Position numbers and translations under genes: made by a program. The notes under the pieces are model-generated. The model saw only the letters and a program-made list of their open reading frames with translations, had not been told where the DNA came from and did no database searches. DNA of 64,000 nt, from the NCBI RefSeq assembly GCF_029937755.1, contig NZ_JAPYPG010000001.1, positions 930,001-994,000 on the forward strand, written 5' to 3'. Source of the stretch: Henriciella sp. GTDB lineage: Bacteria > Pseudomonadota > Alphaproteobacteria > Caulobacterales > Hyphomonadaceae. Positions 16,006 through 26,264 of the stretch are shown here, piece by piece (the stretch's first letter is position 1; each line of letters opens with the position of its first letter).

Positions 16006-17277
16006 CTATTCGCTTTCGGCTTCCTCTGGCACAGGCGCGATGCGCAGGCCGGTGATCTGGTTGCGCGTCTTGCGGATGACGTCGAAGCGGTGGCCGTGGA
16101 AGGCAAAGCGCTGGCCGGGTTCCGGAATGGTCTGGGCTTCGTGAATTAGCAGTCCAGCCACGGTAATCGCTTCCTCGTCCGGCAGGTCCCAGCCCGTGGC
16201 GCGGTTCAGATCGCGGATCGTGACCCAGCCTTCGACCATGACGGAGCCGTCGGCCTGCGGGCGGACACCCTGCACGGGCACGTCATGCTCGTCGCGAATG
16301 TCGCCGACGATTTCTTCCAGGATGTCTTCCAGCGTCAGCAGGCCCTGCAGCTCGCCATATTCATCCACCACGAGGGCAAAGTGATTGCGCTCCTTCAGGA
16401 AGAGGTCGAGCTGGTCCTGCAGCGGTGTTGTTTCGGGCACGAACCACGGTTCACGCAGCAGGTCCTGGAATTCCACATCGTCGACCGTGCCCTTCTGCTG
16501 GACGACGGCACGCAGCAGGTCCTTCATGTGAAGGATGCCGGTAATTTCGTCTTCCTCGGCATTGTAGAGCGGGATGCGCGTATGCGGGCTGTTCAGGGCT
16601 TGGCGGATGATGTCGGCGGGTGGGGCGGAGGCATCCAGCATGGTGATGTTCTTGCGGTGGATCATCACCTCCTCGACCGTCATGTCCTTGAGGTCGAGCG
16701 CGCCGACAAGGCGGTAGCGGTCGGCCTCGTCCACGCCCCCTTCGGAGTGGTGGAAATCGATCGTGCCGCGAATTTCCTCTTCGGCGGTGAAGGCCGAATC
16801 GGGGGCACCCGCTCCCACCATGCGGAGTGTGGCATTCACGACGGCCTGGATGAGAACCGTGATCCATGAGACCCCGGCGACGAGCCAGGAAATCGGCTTG
16901 CCGACCGACATCGCCATCGAGTCAGCGCGTGTGATCGCATAGGTCTTCGGCAGCACCTCGGCAAAAACGAGGACCAGCACCGTCATCACGGCGGTCGCGG
17001 CGGCGACGCCATAGGCGCCCGGCATGAGGCTGGCAAACAGGTTGGTCGCAAGCGCCGAGGCGAGAATGTTGACCAGATTGTTGCCAAGAAGGATCGCGCC
17101 GATCAGGCGTTCCCGGTCGGTGATCAGGGAATTGACGGCGGCTGCACGCTTGTTCCCGTCACGCTCAAGCTGGTGCATCCGGGTGCGGGAAGCGGCGGTG
17201 AGGGCTGTTTCAGAGCCCGAAAAAAATGCTGACATCCCGAGTAGTATCAGGATGGCGACAGCGGTTCCGATGATCAT
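16006..17277 (-). CDS. CNNM/CorC-type transporter-associated protein (DUF21 plus CBS pair plus CorC_HlyC)
   Basis: A 423-residue protein. Residues 1-150 are a DUF21 membrane domain with the diagnostic start FFSGSETALTAASRTRMHQL and EVLPKTYAITRAD. Two CBS modules follow (MTVEEVMIHRKNITMLDAS and VPETTPLQDQLDLFL...FALVVDEYGELQGLLTLEDI), then the C-terminal CorC_HlyC domain (EGWVTIRDLNRATGWDLPDEE...). This family is often named hemolysin/TlyC but is linked to magnesium and cobalt efflux or homeostasis. Its start is 3 bp after the aroB stop, so it is the third gene of the aroK-aroB operon, an arrangement common in alphaproteobacteria. Confidence 0.92.
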   Translation of the reverse strand: MIIGTAVAILILLGMSAFFSGSETALTAASRTRMHQLERDGNKRAAAVNSLITDRERLIGAILLGNNLVNILASALATNLFASLMPGAYGVAAATAVMTVLVLVFAEVLPKTYAITRADSMAMSVGKPISWLVAGVSWITVLIQAVVNATLRMVGAGAPDSAFTAEEEIRGTIDFHHSEGGVDEADRYRLVGALDLKDMTVEEVMIHRKNITMLDASAPPADIIRQALNSPHTRIPLYNAEEDEITGILHMKDLLRAVVQQKGTVDDVEFQDLLREPWFVPETTPLQDQLDLFLKERNHFALVVDEYGELQGLLTLEDILEEIVGDIRDEHDVPVQGVRPQADGSVMVEGWVTIRDLNRATGWDLPDEEAITVAGLLIHEAQTIPEPGQRFAFHGHRFDVIRKTRNQITGLRIAPVPEEAESE

Positions 17278-17280
17278 GGC

Positions 17281-18411
17281 TCAGCCCTGCTGAAGCTCCT
17301 CATTGAGAAAATCACGGACATCCGAGAGATCGGCGTCCGGCTGGATAAAGGCACGGCCCAGCCCGCGCGCCAGGATGAGCGGTACACGACCGGCCCGGGC
17401 CTTCTTGTCCTGTTTCATCGCTTCTGTCAGCGTTTCAGCTGGATAAGGCCCACCTGGCAGGCGATTGAGATGTGTCACCAGACCCGCACTTTCAAGCAAG
17501 CGGCTGGCTCTGTCGGCATCCTGACCGTTCATCAGGCCCTGACGGACCGAGTAGCGAAGCGCCAGGGCCATGCCGGCGGCGACCCCTTCACCATGCAGGA
17601 GCGAAGGTTTGAACCCGTTGGCCGCTTCAAGCGCGTGACCGAATGTGTGGCCGAGATTGAGCAGGGCGCGCACGCCGGCTTCGGTCTCGTCTTCAGAGAC
17701 GATCCGGGCCTTCGCGGCGCAGGAAATGGCGACCGCTTCGCCGAGTGCTCCGGGGTCCAGCGCGACGACGGATTTTCCGTGTGTCTCCAGCCAGTCGAAG
17801 AAGTCCGGATCATCGATCAGCGCGTATTTCACGATCTCTGCATATCCGGCCAGACGCTCGCGCTCGGGCAGGGTGGAGAGAACGGAGGTGTCGGCAAGAA
17901 CGAGTTGCGGCTGGTAGAAGGCACCGATCAAGTTCTTGCCCTGCCGCGCATTCACCGCCGTCTTGCCGCCAACCGAACTGTCGACCTGTGCAAGCAGGGT
18001 TGTGGGGATCTGCACGAATTTCATGCCGCGCTTCATCAGGGAGGCGGCCACGCCGGTCAGGTCGCCAACAATGCCACCGCCAAGGGCCACCAGCACATCG
18101 TCGCGGCCGGCCCCTTGCGAGAGCAGCCAGTCGAGCACCTCGCCCAGCGTCTGCCAGGACTTGGACTGCTCGCCCGGCGGTACCGTTTTCGTGATGGCGG
18201 CGAGGCCCGAGGCTTTCAGGCTTGCCGTCAGCGTGTCGCCGTGCAGGCGGGCGACGGTCTCGTCGCTCAGGACGAAGACCCGCGGCTGGCGCACCAGCGC
18301 AGAGATGTGACGCCCGGCCTCCTCAAGGAGGCGGTCGCCAATCAGGATGTCATAGCTTCGGTCTCCGAGATCGACCCGGACCTGTTTCGGTTCACTCATC
18401 GTTTCAGCCAT
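17281..18411 (-). CDS. aroB: 3-dehydroquinate synthase AroB
   Basis: A 376-residue enzyme with the usual N-terminal NAD-binding half ([55 protein letters not shown]) and the C-terminal metal-binding half ([13 protein letters not shown] and a downstream HGEGVAAGM). It converts DAHP to 3-dehydroquinate in the shikimate pathway. The ATG at 18411 overlaps the end of aroK by 8 bases, favouring this start over a further in-frame extension inside aroK; a second ATG at 18399 is possible. It is transcribed with aroK and corC. Confidence 0.95.
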   Translation of the reverse strand: MAETMSEPKQVRVDLGDRSYDILIGDRLLEEAGRHISALVRQPRVFVLSDETVARLHGDTLTASLKASGLAAITKTVPPGEQSKSWQTLGEVLDWLLSQGAGRDDVLVALGGGIVGDLTGVAASLMKRGMKFVQIPTTLLAQVDSSVGGKTAVNARQGKNLIGAFYQPQLVLADTSVLSTLPERERLAGYAEIVKYALIDDPDFFDWLETHGKSVVALDPGALGEAVAISCAAKARIVSEDETEAGVRALLNLGHTFGHALEAANGFKPSLLHGEGVAAGMALALRYSVRQGLMNGQDADRASRLLESAGLVTHLNRLPGGPYPAETLTEAMKQDKKARAGRVPLILARGLGRAFIQPDADLSDVRDFLNEELQQG

Positions 18412-18985
18412 GACGGGCCTTTGACCAGTCTTCAAGGGCGCGGAGGATCGCCTCCACCGTCGCCCTGTGCGGGCCTTCCTCGCTGCGGACCACGAGGTCG
18501 GCCTGTTCATAGATCGGGGCGCGCTCGCTCAGGAGGCGGCTGAGGACGCTTTTCGGGTTGTCTGCCTTGAGCAGGGGGCGATGGCTGCGCCGGGAGACGC
18601 GGCGCCAGAGCGTCTCAAGATCGGCATTGAGCCAGATTGTCACAGCTTTCTCACGCAGCAGGTCACGGGTCTCGGGATCGAGATAGGCGCCGCCGCCGGT
18701 CGCCAGCACGTGCGGCTCTTCATTCAGCAGGCGTTCGAGAACGCGCCGTTCGCCGCGCCGGAACTCTGTCTCGCCATGCAGGGTGAATATGTCCGAAATC
18801 GCAAGCCCTGCGGCCTTTTCGATCTCATTGTCGCTGTCGTAGAATTTGCGGTGCAGCTTGTCGGCAAGCCGTTTGCCCACGGTCGATTTGCCCGCACCCA
18901 TAAGGCCGACAAGCGCAATGGTGCGGTCGGAAAGGGCCGCCTCAATTCTGCCAGCGTCTCCTGAGTAATTGCTCTTTGCGGTCAT
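18404..18985 (-). CDS. aroK: Shikimate kinase AroK
   Basis: A 193-residue P-loop kinase. Walker A is GLMGAGKST (residues 27-35), the shikimate-binding DSDNEIE follows at ~52, then the F-R-x-x-E ([10 protein letters not shown]) and ATGGGAYL motifs, and the LID arginine in RRSHRPLL. It phosphorylates shikimate at the 3-hydroxyl. About 18 extra residues precede the core, normal for alphaproteobacterial AroK. It is the first gene of aroK-aroB-corC and diverges from the short membrane peptide gene at 19080, leaving about 95 bp for promoters in both directions. Confidence 0.95.
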   Translation of the reverse strand: MTAKSNYSGDAGRIEAALSDRTIALVGLMGAGKSTVGKRLADKLHRKFYDSDNEIEKAAGLAISDIFTLHGETEFRRGERRVLERLLNEEPHVLATGGGAYLDPETRDLLREKAVTIWLNADLETLWRRVSRRSHRPLLKADNPKSVLSRLLSERAPIYEQADLVVRSEEGPHRATVEAILRALEDWSKARHG

Positions 18986-19079
18986 CGGGTTTTCGCTTCT
19001 CTACTGACTGTCCTATACAGTCTCGCACGAGGCGAGCAATGATTCCGGCAAATTCAGCGCCGGAGAGAGAGGTTTGACT

Positions 19080-19214
19080 TTGCGCAAGTGGTTTATCCTG
19101 TTCGGTGTCCTGGTATTGGGCGTTCTGGCGCTGCTGTGGTGGCTGGGTACCGAAGTCGAAGGCTCGATGCCTGATGAAGGGGAAGTGCGTATGGAGATCG
19201 ATAATGTCTTCTAG
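19080..19214 (+). CDS. 44-residue single-pass membrane protein
   Basis: A TTG at 19080 lies 7 bases after GAGAGAGG and opens a 44-codon frame ending at TAG 19212-19214. The product begins (M)RKWFILFGVLVLGVLALLWW, an uninterrupted membrane helix with two basic residues at its N-terminus, followed by an acidic tail GTEVEGSMPDEGEVRMEIDN. A second in-frame TTG at 19074 is possible. The frame overlaps the start of the next gene by 11 bases, suggesting translational coupling. No family was recognised; the pairing with the large secreted protein downstream suggests a shared envelope role (inference). Confidence 0.6.
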   Translation: MRKWFILFGVLVLGVLALLWWLGTEVEGSMPDEGEVRMEIDNVF

Positions 19215-20964
19215 GCTGCGTGCAGCCGCTGCCGCTCTCCTGTTTTGCAGTGCCTCCCTGCCGGCAACGGCCCAGATCGAAAGTGGAGGCCTGGGGGATA
19301 TCAGTCCGTGGACAGCCAGCTTCCTTGAGCGGGGAGAAGACGGGCTTGGCCGGGACCTCTGGTCGAATTCCGACCCGGAATACCTGATTGCCCTGTTCGA
19401 ACACATTGATGTCTCCCGGCTATCGCCAGCAGAGACGTCTCTGCTCAGTCTTGCGTTGCGGTCGCCAGCTCAGGCGCCGGAGGGCGACCTGGCCAACATG
19501 CTGCAGGCTGAACGCATCCGGTTGCTGCTGGCCCTTGGCGAACGCCGGGCTGCGGCATCGCTTGCCAGCCAGACGGGCGATGAGATTGAAGGCATCAATC
19601 CGGACGTGATCCTGTCGGACAACCGGCTGGCGCGTGGAGAGGTCGATGTTGTCTGCGCACAGGCCAATGTGACCGGCGATGGCCGGTTCTGGTCGGAACT
19701 GCGCGCGCTCTGTACCCTGAAAAATGGTGAGGAGGCTTCGGCCGAGCTTGCTATCGAGATTGCCGGCCAGCAGGAGGGCGCGGAGCCCTGGTTTACCGAG
19801 GCCGCAGTGTCTGTCCTGGCCGATCTCGACCCGGAAGACCGCCCGGCGGCCCGGTATGGGTCGGGCCTGGAAATGGCCATGTCCGAAATGGCCGGTCTCG
19901 AGCCCGATGGTGAGAGCCTGTCGCTTGCGCGTCCGGATCTGGCGCTGCTCATCGCAGAGGATGAGGGCCGTCCGCTGGCGCTGCGCCTCGCGGCCGCCGG
20001 AATTGCCGCCGAAGCGGGGCTCATTTCAGGCGAGCAGCATCGCGCGCTTTATGAAGCGCTGATCGAGGAAGAAGATTTCGAGCCGGAAACGCCCGTGGAG
20101 GCGGCTTTCGTCCTGCTGGCCCGGGAACCCGAGCCCGAGCCTGAACCCGTTTCCGAGATTGCTGCTGGCCCTGCTGGACCGGTCGATCTGAGGGCAATGA
20201 CGGATGACTGGAGCGAACCGATCGAGCCGGAAGACCTCGAAGAGACTGAGGGAGCGAGTGAGGAAGAGGAAGGCCCTTCCCTGATCGCCCAGCAGGCCCT
20301 TGCCGTAAAATATGCGCTTGCCCGGTCGGCCTCCGATGCGGTGAGTTTTTCCGTGACAGCCCGCCTGTTCGAAGAGGCGTTGGATACGCTGCCGGCGGGC
20401 GAGGATACAGCAGACAGCGCTATCGTCTTTGCTGCCGCTGCCCTGGCCAGTGGCGATCTCGGGCTGACGATGACCTGGCTGGATGCCATCCCCGAGGACG
20501 CAGAGGACGCAACGCATTTCGAGGCGGCCCTGCTGGAGGGATACGCCCTTCTGTTTGGGGATCGCCGCGAAGCGTCAGACCTGGAGCCGCTTGTCAGCAG
20601 GCTTCTGGAGACAGGCTATGAGGAAAACCAGCGTCAGGCGGCGCTGCGGCTTTTCTCCGTCTGGTCTGGCTTTGATGTGCCGATGCCGGTCATGGCCCGT
20701 TCGGCGCTCACGCAGTCGCAGATAGAGGCTCCGCCGGTCGAGCCGGGTATCCTGCTTGGCATTAGCTCGGCTGAACGGGCGGGGGCGTCGGGCGAAGCGC
20801 TGCTGACCATCCTCACCCAGACCGATGGTCAGATCGAATCGCTGTCCGGACCGTCACTTGCTGTCCTGCTCGATACGCTCAAACAGATGGGGGCCGGAGA
20901 AGCGGCGCTGGCGCTCGCCCTGGACACGGGTGAGCTCTGGACCCTCGCGGCAGAGCGGAACTAG
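19204..20964 (+). CDS. Large secreted alpha-helical protein of unknown function
   Basis: A 586-residue protein with a signal peptide (SRLRAAAAALLFCSASLPATA, cleavage after ATA). The mature part is almost entirely short Ala/Leu/Glu-rich helices in pairs, like an alpha-solenoid (TPR/SEL1-like), with an acidic low-complexity insert near residues 350-400 (REPEPEPEPVSE and DLEETEGASEEEEGP). Composition is strongly acidic. The ATG at 19204 overlaps the end of the 44-residue membrane gene; an upstream extension to 19105 runs antisense in quality and would destroy the signal peptide. No family was recognised. Its 3' end shares a CTAG with the convergent crotonase gene. Confidence 0.75.
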   Translation: MSSRLRAAAAALLFCSASLPATAQIESGGLGDISPWTASFLERGEDGLGRDLWSNSDPEYLIALFEHIDVSRLSPAETSLLSLALRSPAQAPEGDLANMLQAERIRLLLALGERRAAASLASQTGDEIEGINPDVILSDNRLARGEVDVVCAQANVTGDGRFWSELRALCTLKNGEEASAELAIEIAGQQEGAEPWFTEAAVSVLADLDPEDRPAARYGSGLEMAMSEMAGLEPDGESLSLARPDLALLIAEDEGRPLALRLAAAGIAAEAGLISGEQHRALYEALIEEEDFEPETPVEAAFVLLAREPEPEPEPVSEIAAGPAGPVDLRAMTDDWSEPIEPEDLEETEGASEEEEGPSLIAQQALAVKYALARSASDAVSFSVTARLFEEALDTLPAGEDTADSAIVFAAAALASGDLGLTMTWLDAIPEDAEDATHFEAALLEGYALLFGDRREASDLEPLVSRLLETGYEENQRQAALRLFSVWSGFDVPMPVMARSALTQSQIEAPPVEPGILLGISSAERAGASGEALLTILTQTDGQIESLSGPSLAVLLDTLKQMGAGEAALALALDTGELWTLAAERN

Positions 20965-21767
20965 CGGCCCTGGAACTTGGCCTCGCGCTTTTCGAGGAAA
21001 GCCATCATCCCTTCGCGGGCATCTTCTGAGCGCATCAGCGGCAGTAGCTGCAGGAAGACATGGTGGACGTGCTCGGTGAACGGCTCCGACAGTCCCATCC
21101 GCATAAGGCGCTTGGATGCCTGAACGGCGAGCGGGGCATTGGCGGCGATTTCCTTCGCCAGCGCACGGGCTTCGTCCATCAGCGTGTCGTGCGGCACGAC
21201 TTTCGCGCAGAGGCCTTCTTCCAGGCACTCATCGGCTTTCAGCGTGCGGCCGGTGAAGATGAGCTGCGATGCCTTCTCCCAGCCCAGCATACGCGGCAGA
21301 AACCAGGTCCCGCCACTTTCCGGCAGGATGCCGCGCTTGGTGAAGGCTGCCGCCATCTTGGCCTTGTCGGACATGATGCGGATGTCGCAACCGAGCGCGG
21401 TGTCCATGCCATAGCCGGCCGCGCCACCATTGATCGCGCAGATCGTGGGCGTGTCCATGTTGAACAGGATGGTGGGCGGGGTGTTGCGCAGGTCCAGGCT
21501 GGCTGATGAGACCGCGCCGGAGCCGATACCCTCGCCCTTGGTGGCGCTTTCGAGGTTCAGCCCTGCGCAGAAGGCGCGGCCTGCGCCGGTCAGGATCACG
21601 CAGCGGACCTCCGGATCGGCGTCGGCCTTGAGAAGGGCTTGCGACAATCCATCCAGCATCGGCCCGGAAATGGTGTTCATCCGGTCCGGCGCATTGAGTG
21701 TGACCGTCGCAACATGATCGGCGACCTCATAGATCAGCTCTTCGAAATTCGCAGCAGTGTCCGGCAT
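20961..21767 (-). CDS. Enoyl-CoA hydratase/isomerase family protein (crotonase)
   Basis: A 268-residue crotonase. The oxyanion-hole segments AGRAFCAGLNL and AINGGAAGYGMDTALGCD are clear, and PESGGTWFLPRMLG carries the second conserved acid (E in PES). The first catalytic glutamate of true hydratases (in GGGxE) is replaced here by methionine (GYGMD), so isomerase, hydrolase or a different crotonase reaction is at least as likely as hydration. The C-terminal segment is typical. The ATG at 21767 has a GGGAGA site. Its stop overlaps the preceding convergent gene at CTAG. Confidence 0.85.
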   Translation of the reverse strand: MPDTAANFEELIYEVADHVATVTLNAPDRMNTISGPMLDGLSQALLKADADPEVRCVILTGAGRAFCAGLNLESATKGEGIGSGAVSSASLDLRNTPPTILFNMDTPTICAINGGAAGYGMDTALGCDIRIMSDKAKMAAAFTKRGILPESGGTWFLPRMLGWEKASQLIFTGRTLKADECLEEGLCAKVVPHDTLMDEARALAKEIAANAPLAVQASKRLMRMGLSEPFTEHVHHVFLQLLPLMRSEDAREGMMAFLEKREAKFQGR

Positions 21768-21928
21768 GGCGTTCTCCCTGATTATTGGCGGAAGTCTAGC
21801 GCCAGAGCGCTGGCCTGCCTATCGGTGACGTGGGGTCTGCATGCGTGGGCTGGCGTCCTGCTCCAGCCCTTTGACCTCTTGCCGGCTTCTGGCAGAGATA
21901 AGGCAAGAGGACGGCTGGAGGGACCCTA

Positions 21929-23245
21929 ATGGCCAGAATGCTTCGCCTGAACGCTGTAAGCGGCCTGATCCGATCCCGCCTCTGGGCCCAGATCCTTGTC
22001 GCAATGATGCTCGCCCTCACACTGGGCATATTGCTCTCGCCGGGCTCGGGGAGCCCCGTCGCTGTGGCGCCCGGCCAGATTGACAGTCTCGGCGAATGGG
22101 CGCGCCTGCCGGGCCAGATCTTCCTCAACATGATCCAGATGGTCGTTGTTGCGCTGATCGGCTCGTCCATCATCCTTGGCATTACATCCTCGAGCGATCC
22201 GGAATTCCTGAAGCGGGCGGCGACACGGATCGTCCCCTATTTCGTCGCCACCTCTGCCCTGGCCGTTCTGATCGGCATCGCCGTGGCGACCATCATCGAG
22301 CCGGGCCAGTATATCGACAGCAGCACGCTCGATCTTGCGCCCGTCCCGGACCAGACGCTGGTGGCTCCGATCGACCGTGTCCCGGCCACCGAGCAGATCG
22401 CAGAGCTTATCCCGTCCAATCTCCTCTCGGCTGCGGTTACCAAGAATCTGCTGCAGATCGTGGTCGCGGCCATCTTTGCCGGGATCGCGCTTATCTCGCT
22501 GCCGCGCGAAAAAACCGAGCCGGCCCTCCGGTTGATCCAGCTGGTGCAGGATGTATCGCTGAAGATTGTCGGCTGGGCGATGCGCCTTGCCCCGCTGGCG
22601 GTGTTCGGGCTCATTCTCGATTTCGTGCTGCGGGTCGGGATGAGCGCGCTCGTCGGACTGTCTGCGTATATTGCCACGGTCATTACCGGGCTTGTCATCC
22701 TGCTTGCGCTTTATCTGGTCATCGTGTCGGTCCTGGGCCGGCGCAACCCGTTTCACTTTGCGAGCAGGATCGCCGACGCCCAGCTGCTCGCCTTTTCGAC
22801 ATCAAGCTCGGCGGCCACGATGCCGCTCTCGCTGCGCATCGCCGAAGACCGCCTGCATGTCAGCCCCCCTGTCGCGCGCTTCATCATCCCCCTTGGTGCC
22901 ACGGTGAACATGGACGGTACGGCGCTCTATCAGGTGGTCGCCGCACTCTTCATTGCGCAACTCTATGCGGTGGACCTGTCCTCGGTCGAGCTTGCGGTGC
23001 TCATCTTCACCGTAGTCGGTGCTTCGATCGGTAGCCCGTCGACGCCCGGGGTGGGCATCGTCATCCTCGCGACCATCCTGCAAGGGCTCGGCATTCCGGC
23101 GGACGGTGCCGCGATCCTTCTGGGTGTGGACCGTATTCTGGACATGTGCCGGACATCGGTGAACGTGTCGGGAGACCTCACGGCCTGCATCGTCATGGAC
23201 AAGTGGCTGGGAGAGCGCCACGCCTTGCCAGAAGCGGTGCACTGA
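21929..23245 (+). CDS. Dicarboxylate/amino acid:cation symporter (DAACS family)
   Basis: A 438-residue transporter with the DAACS hallmarks: the serine-rich hairpin STSSSAATMPLSLR (HP1), the Na-binding NMDGTALYQ in TM7, HP2 with GASIGSPSTPGVG, and TM8 DRILDMCRTSVNVSGD, where the arginine and aspartates bind the substrate carboxylates. The Arg in TM8 fits acidic substrates such as glutamate, aspartate or C4-dicarboxylates. Eight or more membrane helices are visible. The gene is monocistronic, divergent from the crotonase. The ATG at 21929 follows GGAGGGACC. Confidence 0.92.
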   Translation: MARMLRLNAVSGLIRSRLWAQILVAMMLALTLGILLSPGSGSPVAVAPGQIDSLGEWARLPGQIFLNMIQMVVVALIGSSIILGITSSSDPEFLKRAATRIVPYFVATSALAVLIGIAVATIIEPGQYIDSSTLDLAPVPDQTLVAPIDRVPATEQIAELIPSNLLSAAVTKNLLQIVVAAIFAGIALISLPREKTEPALRLIQLVQDVSLKIVGWAMRLAPLAVFGLILDFVLRVGMSALVGLSAYIATVITGLVILLALYLVIVSVLGRRNPFHFASRIADAQLLAFSTSSSAATMPLSLRIAEDRLHVSPPVARFIIPLGATVNMDGTALYQVVAALFIAQLYAVDLSSVELAVLIFTVVGASIGSPSTPGVGIVILATILQGLGIPADGAAILLGVDRILDMCRTSVNVSGDLTACIVMDKWLGERHALPEAVH

Positions 23246-23271
23246 CGGCGCAGCGCGGGCGGGCTGGCGCC

Positions 23272-24363
23272 TCAGGCTTCTTCCAGTGTTGGAAAGTCGA
23301 TATAGCCCTTCGGTCCCCCAGCATAATAGGCGCGGGGGTCGGCTTCGTGCAGTGGAGCATTCTTCTTCAGCCGTTCGACAAGATCGGGATTACCGATGAA
23401 GGGCCGTCCGAATGCGATGATGTCGCCAGTGTCTTTCTCGCGGGCGTCGATCGCCATGTCGCGCGTGTAGAGATTGTTGAGAATGGTCGGCCCGTTGAAA
23501 CGGTCTCGCAGTTTCAGGACATCGAAATACGGATCTGGGGTGCGCGTGACGCCGGTATCGCCTTCGACGAGGTCGAGCCAGCCGATGCCGAGACCGTTCA
23601 TCATGTCGATGACATGGGTGAACAGGGGCTCCGGATTGGTGTCCCACGTGCCGTAGGCATGGCCAAGCGGGGCCAGGCGGACCATGACACGCGTCCCGTC
23701 CCAGACCGTCAATACAGCTTCGAGAATCTCCTTCAGAAAGCGTGCGCGGTTTTCGATCGGACCGCCGTAGGCGTCGTCGCGCTGGTTCGTCATGTCATTG
23801 AGGAAGGATGAGATAAGGTAGGAGTGGGCTGCGTGCAGCTCGACGCCGTCGTAGCCTGCCTCTTTCGCGCGCCGGGCGGCCTGTCGATATGCCTCGACCA
23901 TGTCGGCGATCTCCGCCGTGGTCATGACATGCACGGCTTCGAACGGTTGCGGGCCCTGCTCGGTGAAGATCTTGCCGGGTTGCTCGAAGGCAGAGGGAGA
24001 GACCGGCGCACTCTTTCCGTCAGCGCTGAGCGAGGAGTGGCTGAGGCGTCCGGCATGCCAAAGCTGGCTGAAGATGAGGCCGTTCTTGGCGCGCACCGCG
24101 TCGGTCACCTGCTTCCAGCCTGCGATCTGGCTGTCATCCCAGAGACCGGGCAGGAAAGGTCCACCGCGCCCACCCGGAACCACGGCTGTCGCCTCGGTGA
24201 TAAGCAGGCCGGCACTGGCGCGCTGTGAATAATAGGTCGCCTGCAGCTCGCCAGCATGGCCATCAGCTGTGGCACGGGCGCGGGTCAGCGGCGAAAGCGC
24301 GATCCGGTTTTTCAGTTTCAGCCCATTGAATTCGACCGGGTCGAATAGGTCCGTGCCTGCCAT
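23272..24363 (-). CDS. Old Yellow Enzyme family alkene reductase
   Basis: A 363-residue FMN-dependent ene-reductase. It starts LFDPVEFNGLKLKNRIALSPLTRARA, has the QLWHAGR block with FMN-contacting residues, the substrate pair H-x-x-H in GVELHAAHSYLISSFL (most NemA-like enzymes have H-x-x-N), the YGGPIENRARF motif, and the C-terminal phosphate-binding IAFGRPFIGNPDLVERL. Such enzymes reduce activated C=C bonds, quinones or nitro compounds. The ATG has a GGGAGG site. It may belong to the cyclic-ketone/terpenoid catabolic theme of the window (inference). Confidence 0.92.
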   Translation of the reverse strand: MAGTDLFDPVEFNGLKLKNRIALSPLTRARATADGHAGELQATYYSQRASAGLLITEATAVVPGGRGGPFLPGLWDDSQIAGWKQVTDAVRAKNGLIFSQLWHAGRLSHSSLSADGKSAPVSPSAFEQPGKIFTEQGPQPFEAVHVMTTAEIADMVEAYRQAARRAKEAGYDGVELHAAHSYLISSFLNDMTNQRDDAYGGPIENRARFLKEILEAVLTVWDGTRVMVRLAPLGHAYGTWDTNPEPLFTHVIDMMNGLGIGWLDLVEGDTGVTRTPDPYFDVLKLRDRFNGPTILNNLYTRDMAIDAREKDTGDIIAFGRPFIGNPDLVERLKKNAPLHEADPRAYYAGGPKGYIDFPTLEEA

Positions 24364-24458
24364 TGCCTGGCCTCCCGCGCTTATGGTTTGGCGGGAAGTC
24401 TAGTCAGATGCCGGGTGGCCGACCATCCATCACGTCGGGAAACCCCGCGGTGGCAGGC

Positions 24459-26264
24459 TCAGTCGTCATCCATCCGCAGCGCGGCGACAAAGGCCTCCTG
24501 CGGGATTTCGACCTTGCCGAACTGGCGCATGCGCTGCTTGCCGGCTTTCTGTTTTTCCAGCAGCTTGCGTTTGCGCGTCGCGTCGCCGCCATAGCATTTC
24601 GAGGTCACGTCCTTGCGCAGCGCCGAGATGGTCTCGCGCGCGATGACGCGCCCGCCGATGGCTGCCTGGATAGGAATCTTGAACATCTGGCGGGGAATGA
24701 GGTCCTTCAGCCGCTCGCACATCTGGCGGCCCCGGCCTTCGGCGCGGTCGCGGTGCACCAGCATGGAAAGGGCATCGACAGGCTCTTCATTGACGAGAAT
24801 CGACATCTTAACGAGGTCGCCCGGCTTATGGCCGATGATCTCATAGTCGAAGCTCGCATAGCCCTTGGAGATGGATTTCAGCCGGTCATAGAAGTCGAAG
24901 ACGATCTCGTTGAGCGGCAGCTCGTATTTGCACATCGCCCGGCCGCCCACATAGGAAAGCTCCTTCTGGATGCCGCGCCGGTCCTGGCAGAGCTGCAGGA
25001 TGGAGCCGAGATGCTCGTCCGGCGTGTAGATCGTCGCGGAGATCCACGGCTCGCGGATTTCGGCGATCTTGACCACGTCCGGCATGTCGGCCGGATTGTG
25101 CAGTTCGGTTTCGGACCCATCCGTCATGGTCATCTCGTAGACCACCGACGGGGCGGTCGCGATCAGGTCGAGGTCAAACTCGCGCGACAGGCGCTCCTGG
25201 ATGATTTCGAGGTGGAGGAGGCCCAGAAAGCCGCACCGGAAGCCCATGCCGAGGGCCGCCGAGGTTTCCATCTCCCAGGTAAAGGAGGCGTCGTTGAGGC
25301 GCAGTTTCGACATCGCCGCGCGCAGGTCGTCAAAGTCGCCGGCATCGACCGGGAAGAGGCCGCAGAATACCATCGGCACAACTTCCTTATAGCCCGGAAG
25401 CGGCTTGTCGGTCGGCTTCTTTTCATCGGTGATCGTGTCGCCGACGGCGGTTTCGGCGACTTCCTTGATCGAGGCGGTAAGAAAGCCGACTTCGCCCGGT
25501 CCAAGCTCATCCACGTCCACCGGTTTCGGGCCGAAGATGCCGACCTTGTCGACCTCATAGGTCGATTTGGCGCGCATCATGCGGATTTTCTGCTTCTTGC
25601 GCAGGACGCCGTCGACAATGCGCACGATGACCACAACGCCGAGATACGGGTCGTAATAGGCATCGATCAGCGAGGCCTTGAGCGGCTTGTCGGCGTCGCC
25701 TTCTGGCGGGGCTGGCAGGCGGTGGACGATCGCCTCGAGCACATCCTCGATACCGATATTGTTCTTGGCCGAGGTCTCGATCGCATCAGAGGCATCAAGC
25801 CCGATAATGTCCTCGATCTGCTCCTTGACCATGTCCGGGTCGGCGGCAGGCAGGTCGATCTTGTTGAGGACCGGCACGATCTCATGGTCCTGATCGATGG
25901 CCTGATAGACATTGGCCAGCGTCTGCGCCTCGACGCCCTGAGAGGCGTCAACGACGAGCAGCGAGCCTTCGCAGGCGGCCAGGCAGCGGGAGACTTCGTA
26001 GGAGAAATCGACGTGTCCCGGCGTGTCCATCAGGTTCAGGACGTAGGTCTCGCCATCCTTGGCAGTATAGTTCAGCCGGACGGTCTGGGCCTTGATGGTG
26101 ATGCCGCGCTCCTGCTCGATATCCATGGAATCGAGCACCTGTTCGCGCATCTCGCGGTCGGTTAGGCCGCCGGTGACCTGGATCAGCCGGTCAGCGAGCG
26201 TGGACTTGCCGTGGTCGATATGCGCCACGATGGAAAAATTGCGGATCTTGTCGCGGGGTGTCAT
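24459..26264 (-). CDS. lepA: Elongation factor 4 (LepA)
   Basis: A 601-residue translational GTPase of normal LepA length. The P-loop [13 protein letters not shown], switch [16 protein letters not shown] and the LepA-specific C-terminal domain ([19 protein letters not shown]) are present. LepA back-translocates or remodels stalled ribosomes. The ATG at 26264 begins [15 protein letters not shown], the usual N-terminus. It is divergent from the Rieske oxygenase gene at 26373. Confidence 0.97.
   Translation of the reverse strand: MTPRDKIRNFSIVAHIDHGKSTLADRLIQVTGGLTDREMREQVLDSMDIEQERGITIKAQTVRLNYTAKDGETYVLNLMDTPGHVDFSYEVSRCLAACEGSLLVVDASQGVEAQTLANVYQAIDQDHEIVPVLNKIDLPAADPDMVKEQIEDIIGLDASDAIETSAKNNIGIEDVLEAIVHRLPAPPEGDADKPLKASLIDAYYDPYLGVVVIVRIVDGVLRKKQKIRMMRAKSTYEVDKVGIFGPKPVDVDELGPGEVGFLTASIKEVAETAVGDTITDEKKPTDKPLPGYKEVVPMVFCGLFPVDAGDFDDLRAAMSKLRLNDASFTWEMETSAALGMGFRCGFLGLLHLEIIQERLSREFDLDLIATAPSVVYEMTMTDGSETELHNPADMPDVVKIAEIREPWISATIYTPDEHLGSILQLCQDRRGIQKELSYVGGRAMCKYELPLNEIVFDFYDRLKSISKGYASFDYEIIGHKPGDLVKMSILVNEEPVDALSMLVHRDRAEGRGRQMCERLKDLIPRQMFKIPIQAAIGGRVIARETISALRKDVTSKCYGGDATRKRKLLEKQKAGKQRMRQFGKVEIPQEAFVAALRMDDD

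Noticed and set aside
24363-26165. 600-codon open frame on the plus strand opposite lepA
   Set aside because: lepA on the minus strand is complete and conserved; the frame is the usual shadow in high-GC DNA.
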